Shown here in pieces: positions 24,845-33,676 of a stretch of DNA of 64,000 bases. Each line of letters begins with the position of its first letter. Within the stretch, counting starts at the first letter, position 1. This stretch comes from Sphingobium sp. BYY-5 (GTDB taxonomy: Bacteria; Pseudomonadota; Alphaproteobacteria; Sphingomonadales; Sphingomonadaceae). Made by a program: the position numbers and the translations under genes. The notes below the pieces were generated by a model, which saw nothing but the letters and a program-made list of their open reading frames with translations, was not told the origin of the DNA and did not search any database. The stretch lies in assembly GCF_022758885.1 (NCBI RefSeq), contig NZ_JALEBH010000001.1:1922001-1986000 (forward strand). Direction: 5' to 3'.

Positions 24845-25851
24845 TCCGGCACGCCATGGCCGCAGCCGCCCTGCTGCTTGGCCTGACGTTGCGCGGCACG
24901 CCCGCCATGGCCCAGACCTACGGCACCTGCACCGTGGCGGCATCCACCATCGACCTGGGCGATACCGGCTCCTTTACCGTCGGGAGCCAGAGCCAGACCG
25001 GCAGCGGCGCCAGCGGTCTGTCCTGCACCACTCTGCTCTCGCTGCTGGCCACGTCCTATGTCAAGGTGCATCTGGACAGTTCCACCTTCCTGCTGACCGG
25101 ACCCACCGACCAGACCATCCCCTTCACCTTGTCAACCACAGCAGGCGGCCCGCCGATCCCGGTCGGGGCAGAGGCGGATCTTTCGACCACGGCGTTGCTC
25201 ACCCTGTTCAGCGGGCCGAACAACAGCATCCCCCTCTTTATCCGCACATCCCCGACAACGGGCCTGACCGCCGGCACCTATACCGGCACGGTCACGATAC
25301 GCTGGTATTTCTCCGTATGTACGGTAGCGCTCACCGTCGTATGCCTGGGATCGTCGAACAGTCCGGGTTTCAACCGCGGCACGACGCCCATAACCTGGGG
25401 CACGGGCGCGCCCGTGACGGTCACGGTGACGCTCGACGTGCTGCCCGATTGCCAGATCACGGCGCCCGACCTTGCCTTCGGCGCGGCGCCGCTGGTCGGC
25501 AGTTTCCGTGCGGTGACGCGCACCATTTCGGTGCGTTGCAGCCGGGGGGCTGCCTATAGCGTGGGCCTGGGCGACGGCCAGAATTTTTCGGGAACCCGGC
25601 GTATGCGCCGGGCTGCTACGAGTGATTATCTGAAATATGAAATCTATCGCGGCGCTTCGGTCAGCGCGGGGCGCTGGGGCAGCGCGATCGCGGGAGAACG
25701 GCGCAGCAGCGCGACGGCCGACAGCAATCCCGGCATCCACGACAGCAGCACTTTGCAGGGTTTCACCTACAGCGCTGTGATCGACCCAACCCAGCCGACA
25801 CCGACAGCGGGCGATTATGCCGACACCATCATCGTCGACATCGCCTTTTAG
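24835..25851 (+). CDS. Two-domain SCPU pilus tip subunit (CsuE-like)
   Basis: A 338-aa exported protein (signal peptide MAAAALLLGLTLRGTPAMA) with two SCPU-like domains. The first (about 28-180) carries cysteines at GTCTVAAST and LSCTTLLS. The second (about 190-338) starts DVLPDCQITAPDLAFGAAPLVGSF, has VRCSRGAAYSVGLGDGQN and ends AGDYADTIIVDIAF. A two-domain subunit as last gene after the usher matches CsuE, the tip adhesin of archaic pili, whose N-terminal domain binds hydrophobic surfaces. Adhesive function is inferred from order and architecture. Its start overlaps the usher stop by 10 nt. Confidence 0.85.
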   Translation: MPMIRHAMAAAALLLGLTLRGTPAMAQTYGTCTVAASTIDLGDTGSFTVGSQSQTGSGASGLSCTTLLSLLATSYVKVHLDSSTFLLTGPTDQTIPFTLSTTAGGPPIPVGAEADLSTTALLTLFSGPNNSIPLFIRTSPTTGLTAGTYTGTVTIRWYFSVCTVALTVVCLGSSNSPGFNRGTTPITWGTGAPVTVTVTLDVLPDCQITAPDLAFGAAPLVGSFRAVTRTISVRCSRGAAYSVGLGDGQNFSGTRRMRRAATSDYLKYEIYRGASVSAGRWGSAIAGERRSSATADSNPGIHDSSTLQGFTYSAVIDPTQPTPTAGDYADTIIVDIAF

Positions 25852-25936
25852 ACCGAAAGACGAATGGATTATCTTTTCATGTCCCAGCGTCATCACCGCT
25901 CGACACCGGCTTCCCCTGCCGTCTAAGAAGGCTCAC

Positions 25937-26611
25937 ATGATGAAGCTGTTCATTGGCAACAAAGCCTATTCAAGCTGGTCCCTGCGCGGCTGGCTGGCGT
26001 GCAAGCAGTCCGGCCTCCCCTTCGAAGAGGTGGTCGTTCCCCTCTATGACGAGGAATGGGAAAAGCGACGCGAGGGTGACGAGTTTGCTCCCTCGTCCGG
26101 CAAAGTGCCTATCTTGTGGGACGGCGATGATGTCGTCGTCTGGGACAGTCTGGCCATCGTCGAATATCTCAATGAGAAGACCGGCGGCGACATGTTCTGG
26201 CCGGCCGATCCCGCCGCGCGGGCCATGGCCCGCTCGATGGCGGCGGAAATGCACAGCAGCTTCGCGGCACTCCGTCGCGAGCACAGCATGAACATCCGGC
26301 AAATCTATGCACCCGTTCCGCCATCCGAAGCGACCGCGCAGGACATTGCCCGCATCATGCAACTGTGGGCGGAAGCCCGCGCCCGCTATGGCGGCGACGG
26401 TGATTTCCTGTTCGGGGCGTTCGGCGCCGCCGACCTGATGTTCGCGCCGGTCGTCACCCGCTTCATCACCTATCAACTCCCCGTCGCCCGCTTCGCCGAT
26501 GCCTATATGCGCGCGGTCATCGCCCATCCCTGGATGCAGGAATGGATCGGCGGCGCGCAGGCCGAGGAATGGGTGATCGACAAGTTCGAAGTGCCCCACC
26601 AGACGGCCTGA
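25937..26611 (+). CDS. Glutathione S-transferase family protein
   Basis: A 224-aa two-domain GST fold protein. The thioredoxin-like N-terminal domain reads KLFIGNKAYSSWSLRGWLACKQSGLPFEEVVVPL, with the serine cluster YSSWS as the likely glutathione-activating residue, the cis-proline motif GKVPILW and the DSLAIVEYLNEK glutathione gamma-glutamyl contact. The all-helical C-terminal domain follows (FLFGAFGAADLMFAPVVTRFITY). The YSSWS type resembles YfcF/maleylacetoacetate-isomerase-like bacterial GSTs. The substrate is unknown. The ATG at 25937 has AGAAGG five nt upstream. The following hypothetical gene starts 5 nt after the stop, suggesting co-transcription. Confidence 0.88.
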   Translation: MMKLFIGNKAYSSWSLRGWLACKQSGLPFEEVVVPLYDEEWEKRREGDEFAPSSGKVPILWDGDDVVVWDSLAIVEYLNEKTGGDMFWPADPAARAMARSMAAEMHSSFAALRREHSMNIRQIYAPVPPSEATAQDIARIMQLWAEARARYGGDGDFLFGAFGAADLMFAPVVTRFITYQLPVARFADAYMRAVIAHPWMQEWIGGAQAEEWVIDKFEVPHQTA

Positions 26612-26616
26612 TCCGG

Positions 26617-27255
26617 ATGAACGACGCGCCCGAAAATCCCAAGGAAGCGCGCGCGGCGGAGGCGGCCGCGATCCGTCGGCGCTGGATCAGCCTGGGCGAA
26701 GGCGTGGCGGTGCTGGCGGTGCTGATCTCCGCCCTCACCCTCTATCTCAACTGGTCCAACAAGCAGGATGAACGCGCCGACAAGGCTGCGGAAGGCCGCA
26801 AGGCCTCCGCCCGCGCCGCCAGACTGGTGCTGCACGCCGACTCCGTGAAGAACGACCGGATATTGCTGAAGTCGGCCGATCCCAGTCAGGTCATCCAGAG
26901 CCAGACAATCCTCTTTCCCAGGGCGTTGGGCGTCGCCGCCGTCGACACCACCGGCGATCCCCGGATCGAAGCAGGCTGGTTTGATGCAGCGCTCAAGCAC
27001 GCACGCAAGAAAGCAAGCCTGCCGGATGACAGCGTCGGCGACGAAAAACTGCCGGTCGCCATCACGACCCGCTTCGTCGTCGGCGGCGACGCATATGAAA
27101 GCGTGGCGCTCTACGACATAGGCTATGGCATTTCGGGCCGCTGGATCACCGGGCACAGCCTGGCCTTACGTGGCCTGTCGCATGTAGAGTCTCTGAAAGC
27201 GGATAGCGCCCAGGCGACCGTCGACGCCCGATGGGCGCGGGTGACGAAACGCTAG
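26617..27255 (+). CDS. Hypothetical single-pass membrane protein
   Basis: A 212-aa protein I cannot place in a family. It has a charged cytoplasmic N-terminus (NPKEARAAEAAAIRRRW), one transmembrane helix at about residues 27-45 (GVAVLAVLISALTLYLNW) and a soluble remainder rich in alpha/beta character (KASARAARLVLHADSVKNDRILLKSAD, ..ALGVAAVDTTGDPRIEAGWFDAALKHARK...). It starts 5 nt downstream of the GST gene, so it belongs to that transcription unit, and is convergent with ndk beyond a terminator. Similar membrane-anchored proteins accompany GST genes in sphingomonads, but the function is unknown. Confidence 0.7.
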   Translation: MNDAPENPKEARAAEAAAIRRRWISLGEGVAVLAVLISALTLYLNWSNKQDERADKAAEGRKASARAARLVLHADSVKNDRILLKSADPSQVIQSQTILFPRALGVAAVDTTGDPRIEAGWFDAALKHARKKASLPDDSVGDEKLPVAITTRFVVGGDAYESVALYDIGYGISGRWITGHSLALRGLSHVESLKADSAQATVDARWARVTKR

Positions 27256-27275
27256 GAACAGCAGAGCAAATAAAA

Positions 27276-27302
27276 CCCGGCCACTCCCAAGGGAGCACCG
27301 GG
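27276..27302 (-). terminator. Intrinsic terminator of ndk
   Basis: Read on the minus strand, CCCGG...CCGGG encloses an inner CTCCC/GGGAG pairing and is followed by TTTTATTT. It lies 29 nt beyond the ndk stop and also faces the incoming plus-strand GST/hypothetical unit. Confidence 0.75.
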
Positions 27303-27330
27303 CTTCACTTTGCACAAAGGCGGTCAGCGA

Positions 27331-27753
27331 TCAGCCGACAATTTCTTCCGGCTTGAAGAAATAGGCGATCTCGATCGCGGCATTTTCCTCGCTGTCCGAA
27401 CCATGGACCGAATTGGCTTCGATCGATTCGGCGAACAGCTTGCGGATGGTGCCTTCGTCGGCATTAGCCGGATTTGTCGCGCCCATGATGTCCCGGTTGC
27501 GCTTCACGGCGTCTTCGCCTTCCAGCACCTGGACGACGACCGGGCCAGAGATCATGAAGGCGACCAGGTCGGCGAAGAAGGGACGTTCCTTGTGGACCGC
27601 GTAGAAGCCTTCGGCCTGCTCGCGGCTCATGCGGATGCGCCTGGAAGCGACGACGCGCAGGCCGGCTTCCTCCAGCTTCGCGGTGACGACGCCGGTCAGG
27701 TTACGACGGGTGGCGTCGGGCTTGATGATCGAAAAGGTGCGCGTGACGGCCAT
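27331..27753 (-). CDS. ndk: Nucleoside diphosphate kinase
   Basis: A 140-aa enzyme that equalises NTP/dNTP pools through a phosphohistidine intermediate. All landmarks are present: [16 protein letters not shown] at the N-terminus, [53 protein letters not shown], and the active-site [20 protein letters not shown] with the catalytic His at about residue 117. The length is exactly that of bacterial Ndk. It is monocistronic, with its own terminator downstream and holC upstream in the same direction (96-nt gap). Confidence 0.97.
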   Translation of the reverse strand: MAVTRTFSIIKPDATRRNLTGVVTAKLEEAGLRVVASRRIRMSREQAEGFYAVHKERPFFADLVAFMISGPVVVQVLEGEDAVKRNRDIMGATNPANADEGTIRKLFAESIEANSVHGSDSEENAAIEIAYFFKPEEIVG

Positions 27754-27849
27754 AGCCCTCGTAACTCCAGATGGTGGGGAATAAAGTTGCGCGCCCTTTA
27801 GACGGGGCCGCCCAGCACCGCAAGAGTCTTAAAGCCACGCGCGACGGCG

Positions 27850-28287
27850 CTATGGTCCCTGCACCCATTTGCGGCCCTCCTGCCGCCAGAAACGGGGGGC
27901 GACATCGTCCGCGTTGGACAATAACCGCCAACTTGCGCGCGCACCGTCGATCGTCTCTGCGTCGAAAAAATAGAAAGCCCGTTCGAATCCGAGCGCTTCC
28001 TCACGCCAGATTCCATCCGCCAGCGCGATATTCCGCGCGCCGTTCAACGCCGCGCAATCGCCGCTCAACAGGATCGGCTGCTGCGCTTCACCCTCTTCAC
28101 CCGCCCGGCCATGCGCCAGAAAACTTTCAGGCGGCCCGGCCCACAGCCCTGTGGAAATCCGCTCCAGCCGTTCGGCTTCCTGCGCCACCACCAGCAGCCG
28201 CGCGCCCATGCCCAGGATGCGCCCGGCAATGGCGGGCAGCACCTGGTCCACGGGATCGCGGCTGAGCTGGTAGAAATCGACCTGCAT
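27850..28287 (-). CDS. holC: DNA polymerase III subunit chi
   Basis: A 145-aa HolC family protein: VDFYQLSRDPVDQVLPAIAGRILGMGARLLVVAQEAERLERISTGLW, then ESFLAHGRA and PILLSG, followed by the RAFYFFDAETIDGARASWRLL segment. Chi links the clamp loader (with psi, often unrecognised in alphaproteobacteria) to single-strand-binding protein at the replication fork. It lies 25 nt downstream of pepA in the same direction; pepA-holC is a conserved proteobacterial pair. The ATG at 28287 follows a GGGGAT. Confidence 0.9.
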   Translation of the reverse strand: MQVDFYQLSRDPVDQVLPAIAGRILGMGARLLVVAQEAERLERISTGLWAGPPESFLAHGRAGEEGEAQQPILLSGDCAALNGARNIALADGIWREEALGFERAFYFFDAETIDGARASWRLLSNADDVAPRFWRQEGRKWVQGP

Positions 28288-28312
28288 GGGCTTATCCCCT
28301 ATTCGGGTTGCA

Positions 28313-29758
28313 TCAGGCCTCGAACTTGTCCGCCACCAGCCGGTCGATCAGGCGCACGCCATAGCCGGTCGCCCCCTTGTCCCAGGTTCCACCCGGCTTA
28401 TCGGCCCAGACCATGCCGGCAATATCGAGATGCGCCCATTTGACGCCTTCATCGACGAAACGCTTGAGGAACTGCGCCGCGGTGATCGACCCTGCATAGC
28501 GCGGCCCGATATTTTTCATGTCGGCGATCGGGCTGTCGATCAGCTTGTCATAAGCGGCCGACAATGGGAAACGCCACAGCGGATCGCCCACCGCCTGGCC
28601 CGCCACGGTAAGATCGGTGGCAAGGCCGTCGTCATTGGAGAAGAGGCCGCCATATTCATTGCCGAGCGCCACGATCATCGCGCCGGTCAATGTGGCGAGA
28701 TCAACGACGACTTCGGGCGAATAGGTTCGTTGCGCCCAGGTGAGCGCATCGCACAGCACCAGGCGACCTTCCGCATCGGTATTGAGCACCTCGATCGTCT
28801 GACCCGACATGGAGGTGACGATGTCGCCCGGACGCTGGGCATTGCCGTCGGGCATATTCTCGACCAGGCCGCAAATGCCGACGACCCGCGCCTTGGCCTT
28901 GCGCCCGGCCAGCGCCTTCATCGCCCCGGCGACTGCGCCCGCGCCGCCCATGTCCCACTTCATGTCCTCCATGCCCGGTCCAGGCTTCAGCGAAATGCCG
29001 CCGGTGTCGAAGGTCACGCCCTTGCCGATGAAGACGACGGGCTTTTCGGCCGCACCATTGGTGCCGTCCCATTCCATCGCCAGCAGCCGCGCCTCGCGCA
29101 CAGACCCTTGCGCCACGCCCAGCAGCGAGCCCATGCCCAAGTCTTCCATCGCCGCCTTGTCGAGAACGGTGATCTTGACGCCCAGCCCCTCCAGGTGACG
29201 GCAGCGCTCCACAAAACTTTCCGGATAAAGGATGTTCGCCGGCTCCGACACCAGTTCGCGGGTGAAAGCGACACCTTCGGCCACAGCCGATAATTTTTCC
29301 CAGGCGGCGTCCGCGCCGGTCGCGACCAGGGTCACGGCCTTGAGCGTCGGCTTGCTCTTCTCACTCTGGCGCGTGCGATAGGTGTCGATCCGCCAGCCGC
29401 GCAGCAGCGCGCCAAACGCCAGATGAGCGGCCAGTTCGCCGCTTGCACCACCGACGAACTCGACCGCCGCGTGAATCGCGCCGCTGGTCGACAGCTTGGC
29501 GGTCAGGGCCACGCCGGCCTTCTCATAATCCTGCTCGCTCCCAGCGCCCACGCCCAACAGCAGCACGCGCACCGTCTTGCCGCCTTCGTCCGCGAAACTC
29601 TCAAAGCTCGTACCCGCCTCGCCAACGAAGCGCGCCGCGCCCGCACCCGCCACCAGCGTCGCGGATGCGGCCAGCGGCAGCGTGTCGAAGCCGCCCTTGG
29701 GCACAGCGAAGGCCAAAGTATCGGCATCGGGCCGGGTCGGGCTGAACTGGATATCCAT
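28313..29758 (-). CDS. pepA: Leucyl aminopeptidase (M17)
   Basis: A 481-aa cytosolic M17 zinc aminopeptidase. The C-terminal catalytic domain contains VFIGKGVTFDTGGISLKPGPGMEDMKWDMGGAGAV with the first metal lysine and aspartates, and the family signature NTDAEGRLVLCDAL with the remaining metal ligands and catalytic Arg. The N-terminal macro-like domain (about 1-160) is intact. PepA releases N-terminal amino acids, and in some proteobacteria it also binds DNA as an accessory recombination/regulatory protein. It is divergent from lptD across a 192-nt interval and co-directional with holC. Confidence 0.95.
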   Translation of the reverse strand: MDIQFSPTRPDADTLAFAVPKGGFDTLPLAASATLVAGAGAARFVGEAGTSFESFADEGGKTVRVLLLGVGAGSEQDYEKAGVALTAKLSTSGAIHAAVEFVGGASGELAAHLAFGALLRGWRIDTYRTRQSEKSKPTLKAVTLVATGADAAWEKLSAVAEGVAFTRELVSEPANILYPESFVERCRHLEGLGVKITVLDKAAMEDLGMGSLLGVAQGSVREARLLAMEWDGTNGAAEKPVVFIGKGVTFDTGGISLKPGPGMEDMKWDMGGAGAVAGAMKALAGRKAKARVVGICGLVENMPDGNAQRPGDIVTSMSGQTIEVLNTDAEGRLVLCDALTWAQRTYSPEVVVDLATLTGAMIVALGNEYGGLFSNDDGLATDLTVAGQAVGDPLWRFPLSAAYDKLIDSPIADMKNIGPRYAGSITAAQFLKRFVDEGVKWAHLDIAGMVWADKPGGTWDKGATGYGVRLIDRLVADKFEA

Positions 29759-29950
29759 CTAGGCTCTACTTCCTCTTATGACGATCGGCGGCAAAAACCG
29801 CGCTCTTGTCTGCCAGATAGTGCGGCTTTCCCTGTCTGGCAAAGCCGTTCGACCGATTTTGGTGGCGAAGATGCGCCACGAAAGATTGCCGACAGGCCAT
29901 CTGTGCGATAGGCGGAATGCCTGATGCGCCTGTTGATGAGGCCCTAACGC

Positions 29951-32206
29951 TTGCAAAACGCCATATTCTCTCTTTCCTTCCGCGCCGTCTTGCTGGGCGG
30001 TGTCGCGCTTGCCACCAGTCCGGCAGCGCTGGCGCAGCAGCTTAACGAGCCGCAGGCCCCGGTCAGCGCGCCCGATGCGCCCGTGCCGGACAATACGGAC
30101 CAGATCGGCTTTGCCGCAGACACACTCCAATATGACCGCAACACCGAAATCGTCACCGCCAACGGCAATGTGCAGTTGCTGCGCGACGGCAATCGCCTGC
30201 GCGCCGACACGGTCGTATGGAACCGCAATACGGGCAAGGTGGAGGCGCAAGGCAATGTTTCCGTCACCGATCCGGAAGGCAACATCGCTTATGGTGATCG
30301 CTTCGACGTCACCGACACGCTGAAAGACGGCGCAGTCGATAATATGCTGCTGGCGCTCCAGTCCGGCGGCCGCCTCGCCGCCGCCAAGGGAGAGCGCGTC
30401 AACGGTATCTATACGCTCCACCACGCCGCCTACACCGGGTGTGTGGTCGAGGATAACGACGGCTGTCCCAAGAATCCGACCTGGCAGATCGACGCGGTCA
30501 GGGTCATCTACGATCCGACTCGCCAGCGGGTGACGTACAAGGACGCGAAAGTCGAATTATTCGGCCTGCCGCTCATTCCGCTACCGGGCCTCAGCCATCC
30601 GGTGGGTGACAATGGCGCCAGCGGTTTGTTGGTGCCGAACCTGCGCTACGACCGCAATAACGGCTTCGAGATTGCGCAGCCTTATTATTTCAAGCTGGCG
30701 CCCAACCGCGACCTCACCATCACCCCGCATGTCTACACCGAAACGCTGCCGATGCTGGAAACCAATTACCGGCATCTCTGGGATCGCGGCGCATATCAGA
30801 TCACCGGGTTCGTCACCCATGGCCGGCGCGTCGGCATCGGCGATGCGGCAGGTACGACGCCAGCTGACGCCCAGAAGGATTTCCGCGGCTATCTCGATGC
30901 CAGCGGGGCGATGCAGCTCAGTCCCGAATGGAGCGTGGACGGGTCCGTCCGCGTCACCACCGACCGCACTTTCCTGCGCCGCTACGACATCAGCCGCGAA
31001 GACCGGCTGCGTTCGACCATCGGCGCACAGCGAATCGGCGACGACAGCTATTTCTCGATTCGCGGCTGGGCGGTGCAGACCCTGCGCCAGGGCGATTCGC
31101 AGGGGCAGACGCCGATCGCCCTGCCCGTCATCGACTATCGGTTGCGGATGAAGGACCCGTGGCTGGGCGGCGTGCTTCAGTTTCAGGCGAATACGCTGGC
31201 GATCACCCGCACTCAGGGACAGGACACGCAGCGCGCCTTTGCCGCGGCCGAATGGAATCTTCGCACGCTGACCGGCATGGGACAGGAAGTGACCTTCACC
31301 GGCTATCTGCGCGGCGACGTCTATCATAGCAGCGACAATCTCCTGACATCGGTCGTCAGCTATGCCGGCGATCCCGGCTGGCAGGCGCGCGGCATCGCCG
31401 CCGCCGCCGTCGATGTGCGCTGGCCCTTCGTCGGTGAGGCCTTTGGCGGCGTCCAGCGAATCGCACCGCGCGTGCAGATCGTCGCCGCCCCCCATCTCGC
31501 CAACCTGTCGCTGCCCAACGAGGATGCGCGGGCCGTCGACCTGGAAGACAGCAACCTCTTCGCGCTCAACCGCTTTGCCGGTTATGACCGGTTCGAGGAT
31601 AGCTCGCGCATCACCTATGGCCTCGAATATGGCCTGGATCTGCCCAATTTCTCGCTCCAGAGCATCATCGGGCAAAGCTATCGCCTCAACAGCCGGGAAA
31701 GCATCCTGCCCGATGGCACGGGCCTGTCCGACCGCTTGTCGGACATCGTCGGCCGCACCACGATCCGTTACAAGGACTTCATCGCCTTCACCCACCGCTT
31801 CCGGCTGGACAAGGATAGTCTAGCTGTCCGCCGAAACGAGATCGACGCCACCATCGGCAGCAAGAAAACCTATGCCATGGTCGGCTATCTGAGGCTAAAC
31901 CGCAATGCGTTGGCGAGCCTGGAGGATTTGCAGGACCGCGAGGAGCTTCGCCTGGGCGGCCGTGTCCAGTTCGCGCGCTACTGGTCGGTCTTCGGTTCGA
32001 CCGTGATCGACCTGACCGATGCGAAGGAAGATCCAGGCAGCGTCTCCGACGGCTTCGAACCGGTTCGCCACCGCCTGGGCATCGCTTATGAAGATGATTG
32101 CCTGACGCTCGGCTTCACCTGGCGGCGCGACTATCAGACCAATGGTGACGCCCGAAAGGGCAATGGCTTCGCGCTACGGCTAGCTTTCCGCAATATTGGC
32201 ATATAA
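29951..32206 (+). CDS. lptD: LPS-assembly protein LptD
   Basis: A 751-aa outer-membrane barrel that inserts lipopolysaccharide into the outer leaflet. After a signal peptide (FRAVLLGGVALATSPAALA) comes an OstA/LptA-like domain (about 50-150: IGFAADTLQYDRNTEIVTANGNVQLLRDGNRLRADTVVWNRNTGKVEAQGNVSVTDPEGN), then the LptD barrel domain. Cysteines at YTGCVVEDNDGCPKNP and near the end at YEDDCLTLGFTW fit the disulfide pattern linking the N-terminal domain to the barrel. The start is a TTG with GATGAGG eight nt upstream. It heads the classical lptD-surA-pdxA-rsmA cluster and is divergent from pepA. Confidence 0.93.
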   Translation: MQNAIFSLSFRAVLLGGVALATSPAALAQQLNEPQAPVSAPDAPVPDNTDQIGFAADTLQYDRNTEIVTANGNVQLLRDGNRLRADTVVWNRNTGKVEAQGNVSVTDPEGNIAYGDRFDVTDTLKDGAVDNMLLALQSGGRLAAAKGERVNGIYTLHHAAYTGCVVEDNDGCPKNPTWQIDAVRVIYDPTRQRVTYKDAKVELFGLPLIPLPGLSHPVGDNGASGLLVPNLRYDRNNGFEIAQPYYFKLAPNRDLTITPHVYTETLPMLETNYRHLWDRGAYQITGFVTHGRRVGIGDAAGTTPADAQKDFRGYLDASGAMQLSPEWSVDGSVRVTTDRTFLRRYDISREDRLRSTIGAQRIGDDSYFSIRGWAVQTLRQGDSQGQTPIALPVIDYRLRMKDPWLGGVLQFQANTLAITRTQGQDTQRAFAAAEWNLRTLTGMGQEVTFTGYLRGDVYHSSDNLLTSVVSYAGDPGWQARGIAAAAVDVRWPFVGEAFGGVQRIAPRVQIVAAPHLANLSLPNEDARAVDLEDSNLFALNRFAGYDRFEDSSRITYGLEYGLDLPNFSLQSIIGQSYRLNSRESILPDGTGLSDRLSDIVGRTTIRYKDFIAFTHRFRLDKDSLAVRRNEIDATIGSKKTYAMVGYLRLNRNALASLEDLQDREELRLGGRVQFARYWSVFGSTVIDLTDAKEDPGSVSDGFEPVRHRLGIAYEDDCLTLGFTWRRDYQTNGDARKGNGFALRLAFRNIGI

Positions 32207-32293
32207 GGATCACGCTTCCCGCGTTCCCGTCAGGGCTGGTTAAGGCGGATCGGTGCATCACGCGCCGTACCGTATTGGAGATTATTGCCGACG

Positions 32294-33676
32294 ATGCTGC
32301 CTGTCGTTTCCACGCCCAACCGCATGATCCACGGCGTTCGTTCCGGTTTGCGAGCCTTGCTCCTCTCCTCTGCGCTGCTCGGCGCCGGCATCCAGCCGGT
32401 CGCCGCACAGGCGGTCGATGACGCGAACGACATCGCTTCCCAGCTTAACCTGCCCAAAGACCTCACAGTCTTCGGCAAGAGCGACCCCAATGTCCGCAAG
32501 GCGACCGCCATCGTCAACGGCCGCATCATCACCGGCACCGACATTGACCAGCGCCTCGCACTCATCATCACCGCCAATGGCGGCAAGGTGGAAGAGGAGG
32601 AGAAGGAACGCCTGCGTGTCCAGGTGCTGCGCAACCTGATCGACGAAACGTTGCAGATCCAGGAAGCTGCGGCCAACGACATCAAGGTCGACCCGGCCGA
32701 AATCAACCAGAGCTATGAACGTGTCGCGGCCAATTTCCGCCAGTCGCCTACCCAGTTCGACGGCTATCTGCGCGAAAAGGGTAGCTCTGCCGCCAGCATA
32801 AAGCGCCAGATCGAGGGCGAACTCGCCTGGAGCCGCCTGCTCCGCCGCAATATCCAGCCTTTCGTCAACGTGTCCGAGGATGAAGTGAAGTCGGTGGTCG
32901 ATCGTCTCAACGCCGCCAAGGGCAGCGAAGAGTTTCGCATCGGCGAAATCTATCTGTCCGCGACCCCGGAAAATCACGAACAGATCATGGCCAACGCCCG
33001 CAATATCATCCAGCAGATCCAGCAGGGTGGCAGCTTCCAGGCCTATGCCCGGCAATTCTCCGAAGCATCAACCGCGGCGGTTGGCGGCGACCTGGGCTGG
33101 ATTCGCCCGGCGCAGCTTCCGCCCGAACTGGCGCAGGCCGCCACGGGAATGCAGGTCGGCCAGATCGCCGGGCCGATCGAGACGGTGGGCGGCGTGTCCC
33201 TCATCTACGTGATGGACAAGCGCAAGGTGCTGACCGCCGATCCACGCGATTCGCTGCTCAGCCTCAAGCAATTGTCCGTCGTCTTCCCGCAGGGTACGAC
33301 CAAGGAGCAGGCGAGCGCCAAGGCGGCCAGCTTTGCCGCCGCCATCAAGGAGATCAAGGGTTGCGGGCAGGCCAATGAGGTCGGCGCCAAGATCGGCGCC
33401 GACGTTGTGGACAATGACAATGTGAAGGTCCGCGACCTGCCGCCGCAATTGCAGGACATCCTCATGAACCTCCAGGTTGGCGAGGCCACCCCGCCCTTCG
33501 GCTCCATCACCGATGGCGTGCGTGTCCTTGTGGTCTGCGGCCGCGACGATCCGGCATCCGCCAACGCTCCCAACGCCGACCAGATCATGGCGCAACTGGA
33601 GGAAGAACGGGTCAACAAGCGCGCGCGCATCTATCTGCGCGACCTCCGCCGCGATGCCGTCATCGAATATAACTGA
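32294..33676 (+). CDS. surA: Periplasmic chaperone / peptidyl-prolyl isomerase SurA
   Basis: A periplasmic parvulin-type chaperone for outer-membrane proteins, about 460 aa. It has a signal peptide (LRALLLSSALLGAGIQPVAAQA), an N-terminal SurA domain starting KATAIVNGRIITGTDIDQRLALIITANGG, and a parvulin domain at about 205-310 (EEFRIGEIYLSATPENHEQIM...QIQQGGSFQAYARQFSEASTAAVGGDLGWI..LPPELAQAATGMQVGQIAGPIETVGGVSLIYVMDKR). A second degraded parvulin-like region follows. The start is either ATG 32294 or TTG 32285, since a TTGGAG lies 13 or 4 nt upstream respectively. It is downstream of lptD, and pdxA starts within its last 23 nt. Confidence 0.9.
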   Translation: MLPVVSTPNRMIHGVRSGLRALLLSSALLGAGIQPVAAQAVDDANDIASQLNLPKDLTVFGKSDPNVRKATAIVNGRIITGTDIDQRLALIITANGGKVEEEEKERLRVQVLRNLIDETLQIQEAAANDIKVDPAEINQSYERVAANFRQSPTQFDGYLREKGSSAASIKRQIEGELAWSRLLRRNIQPFVNVSEDEVKSVVDRLNAAKGSEEFRIGEIYLSATPENHEQIMANARNIIQQIQQGGSFQAYARQFSEASTAAVGGDLGWIRPAQLPPELAQAATGMQVGQIAGPIETVGGVSLIYVMDKRKVLTADPRDSLLSLKQLSVVFPQGTTKEQASAKAASFAAAIKEIKGCGQANEVGAKIGADVVDNDNVKVRDLPPQLQDILMNLQVGEATPPFGSITDGVRVLVVCGRDDPASANAPNADQIMAQLEEERVNKRARIYLRDLRRDAVIEYN

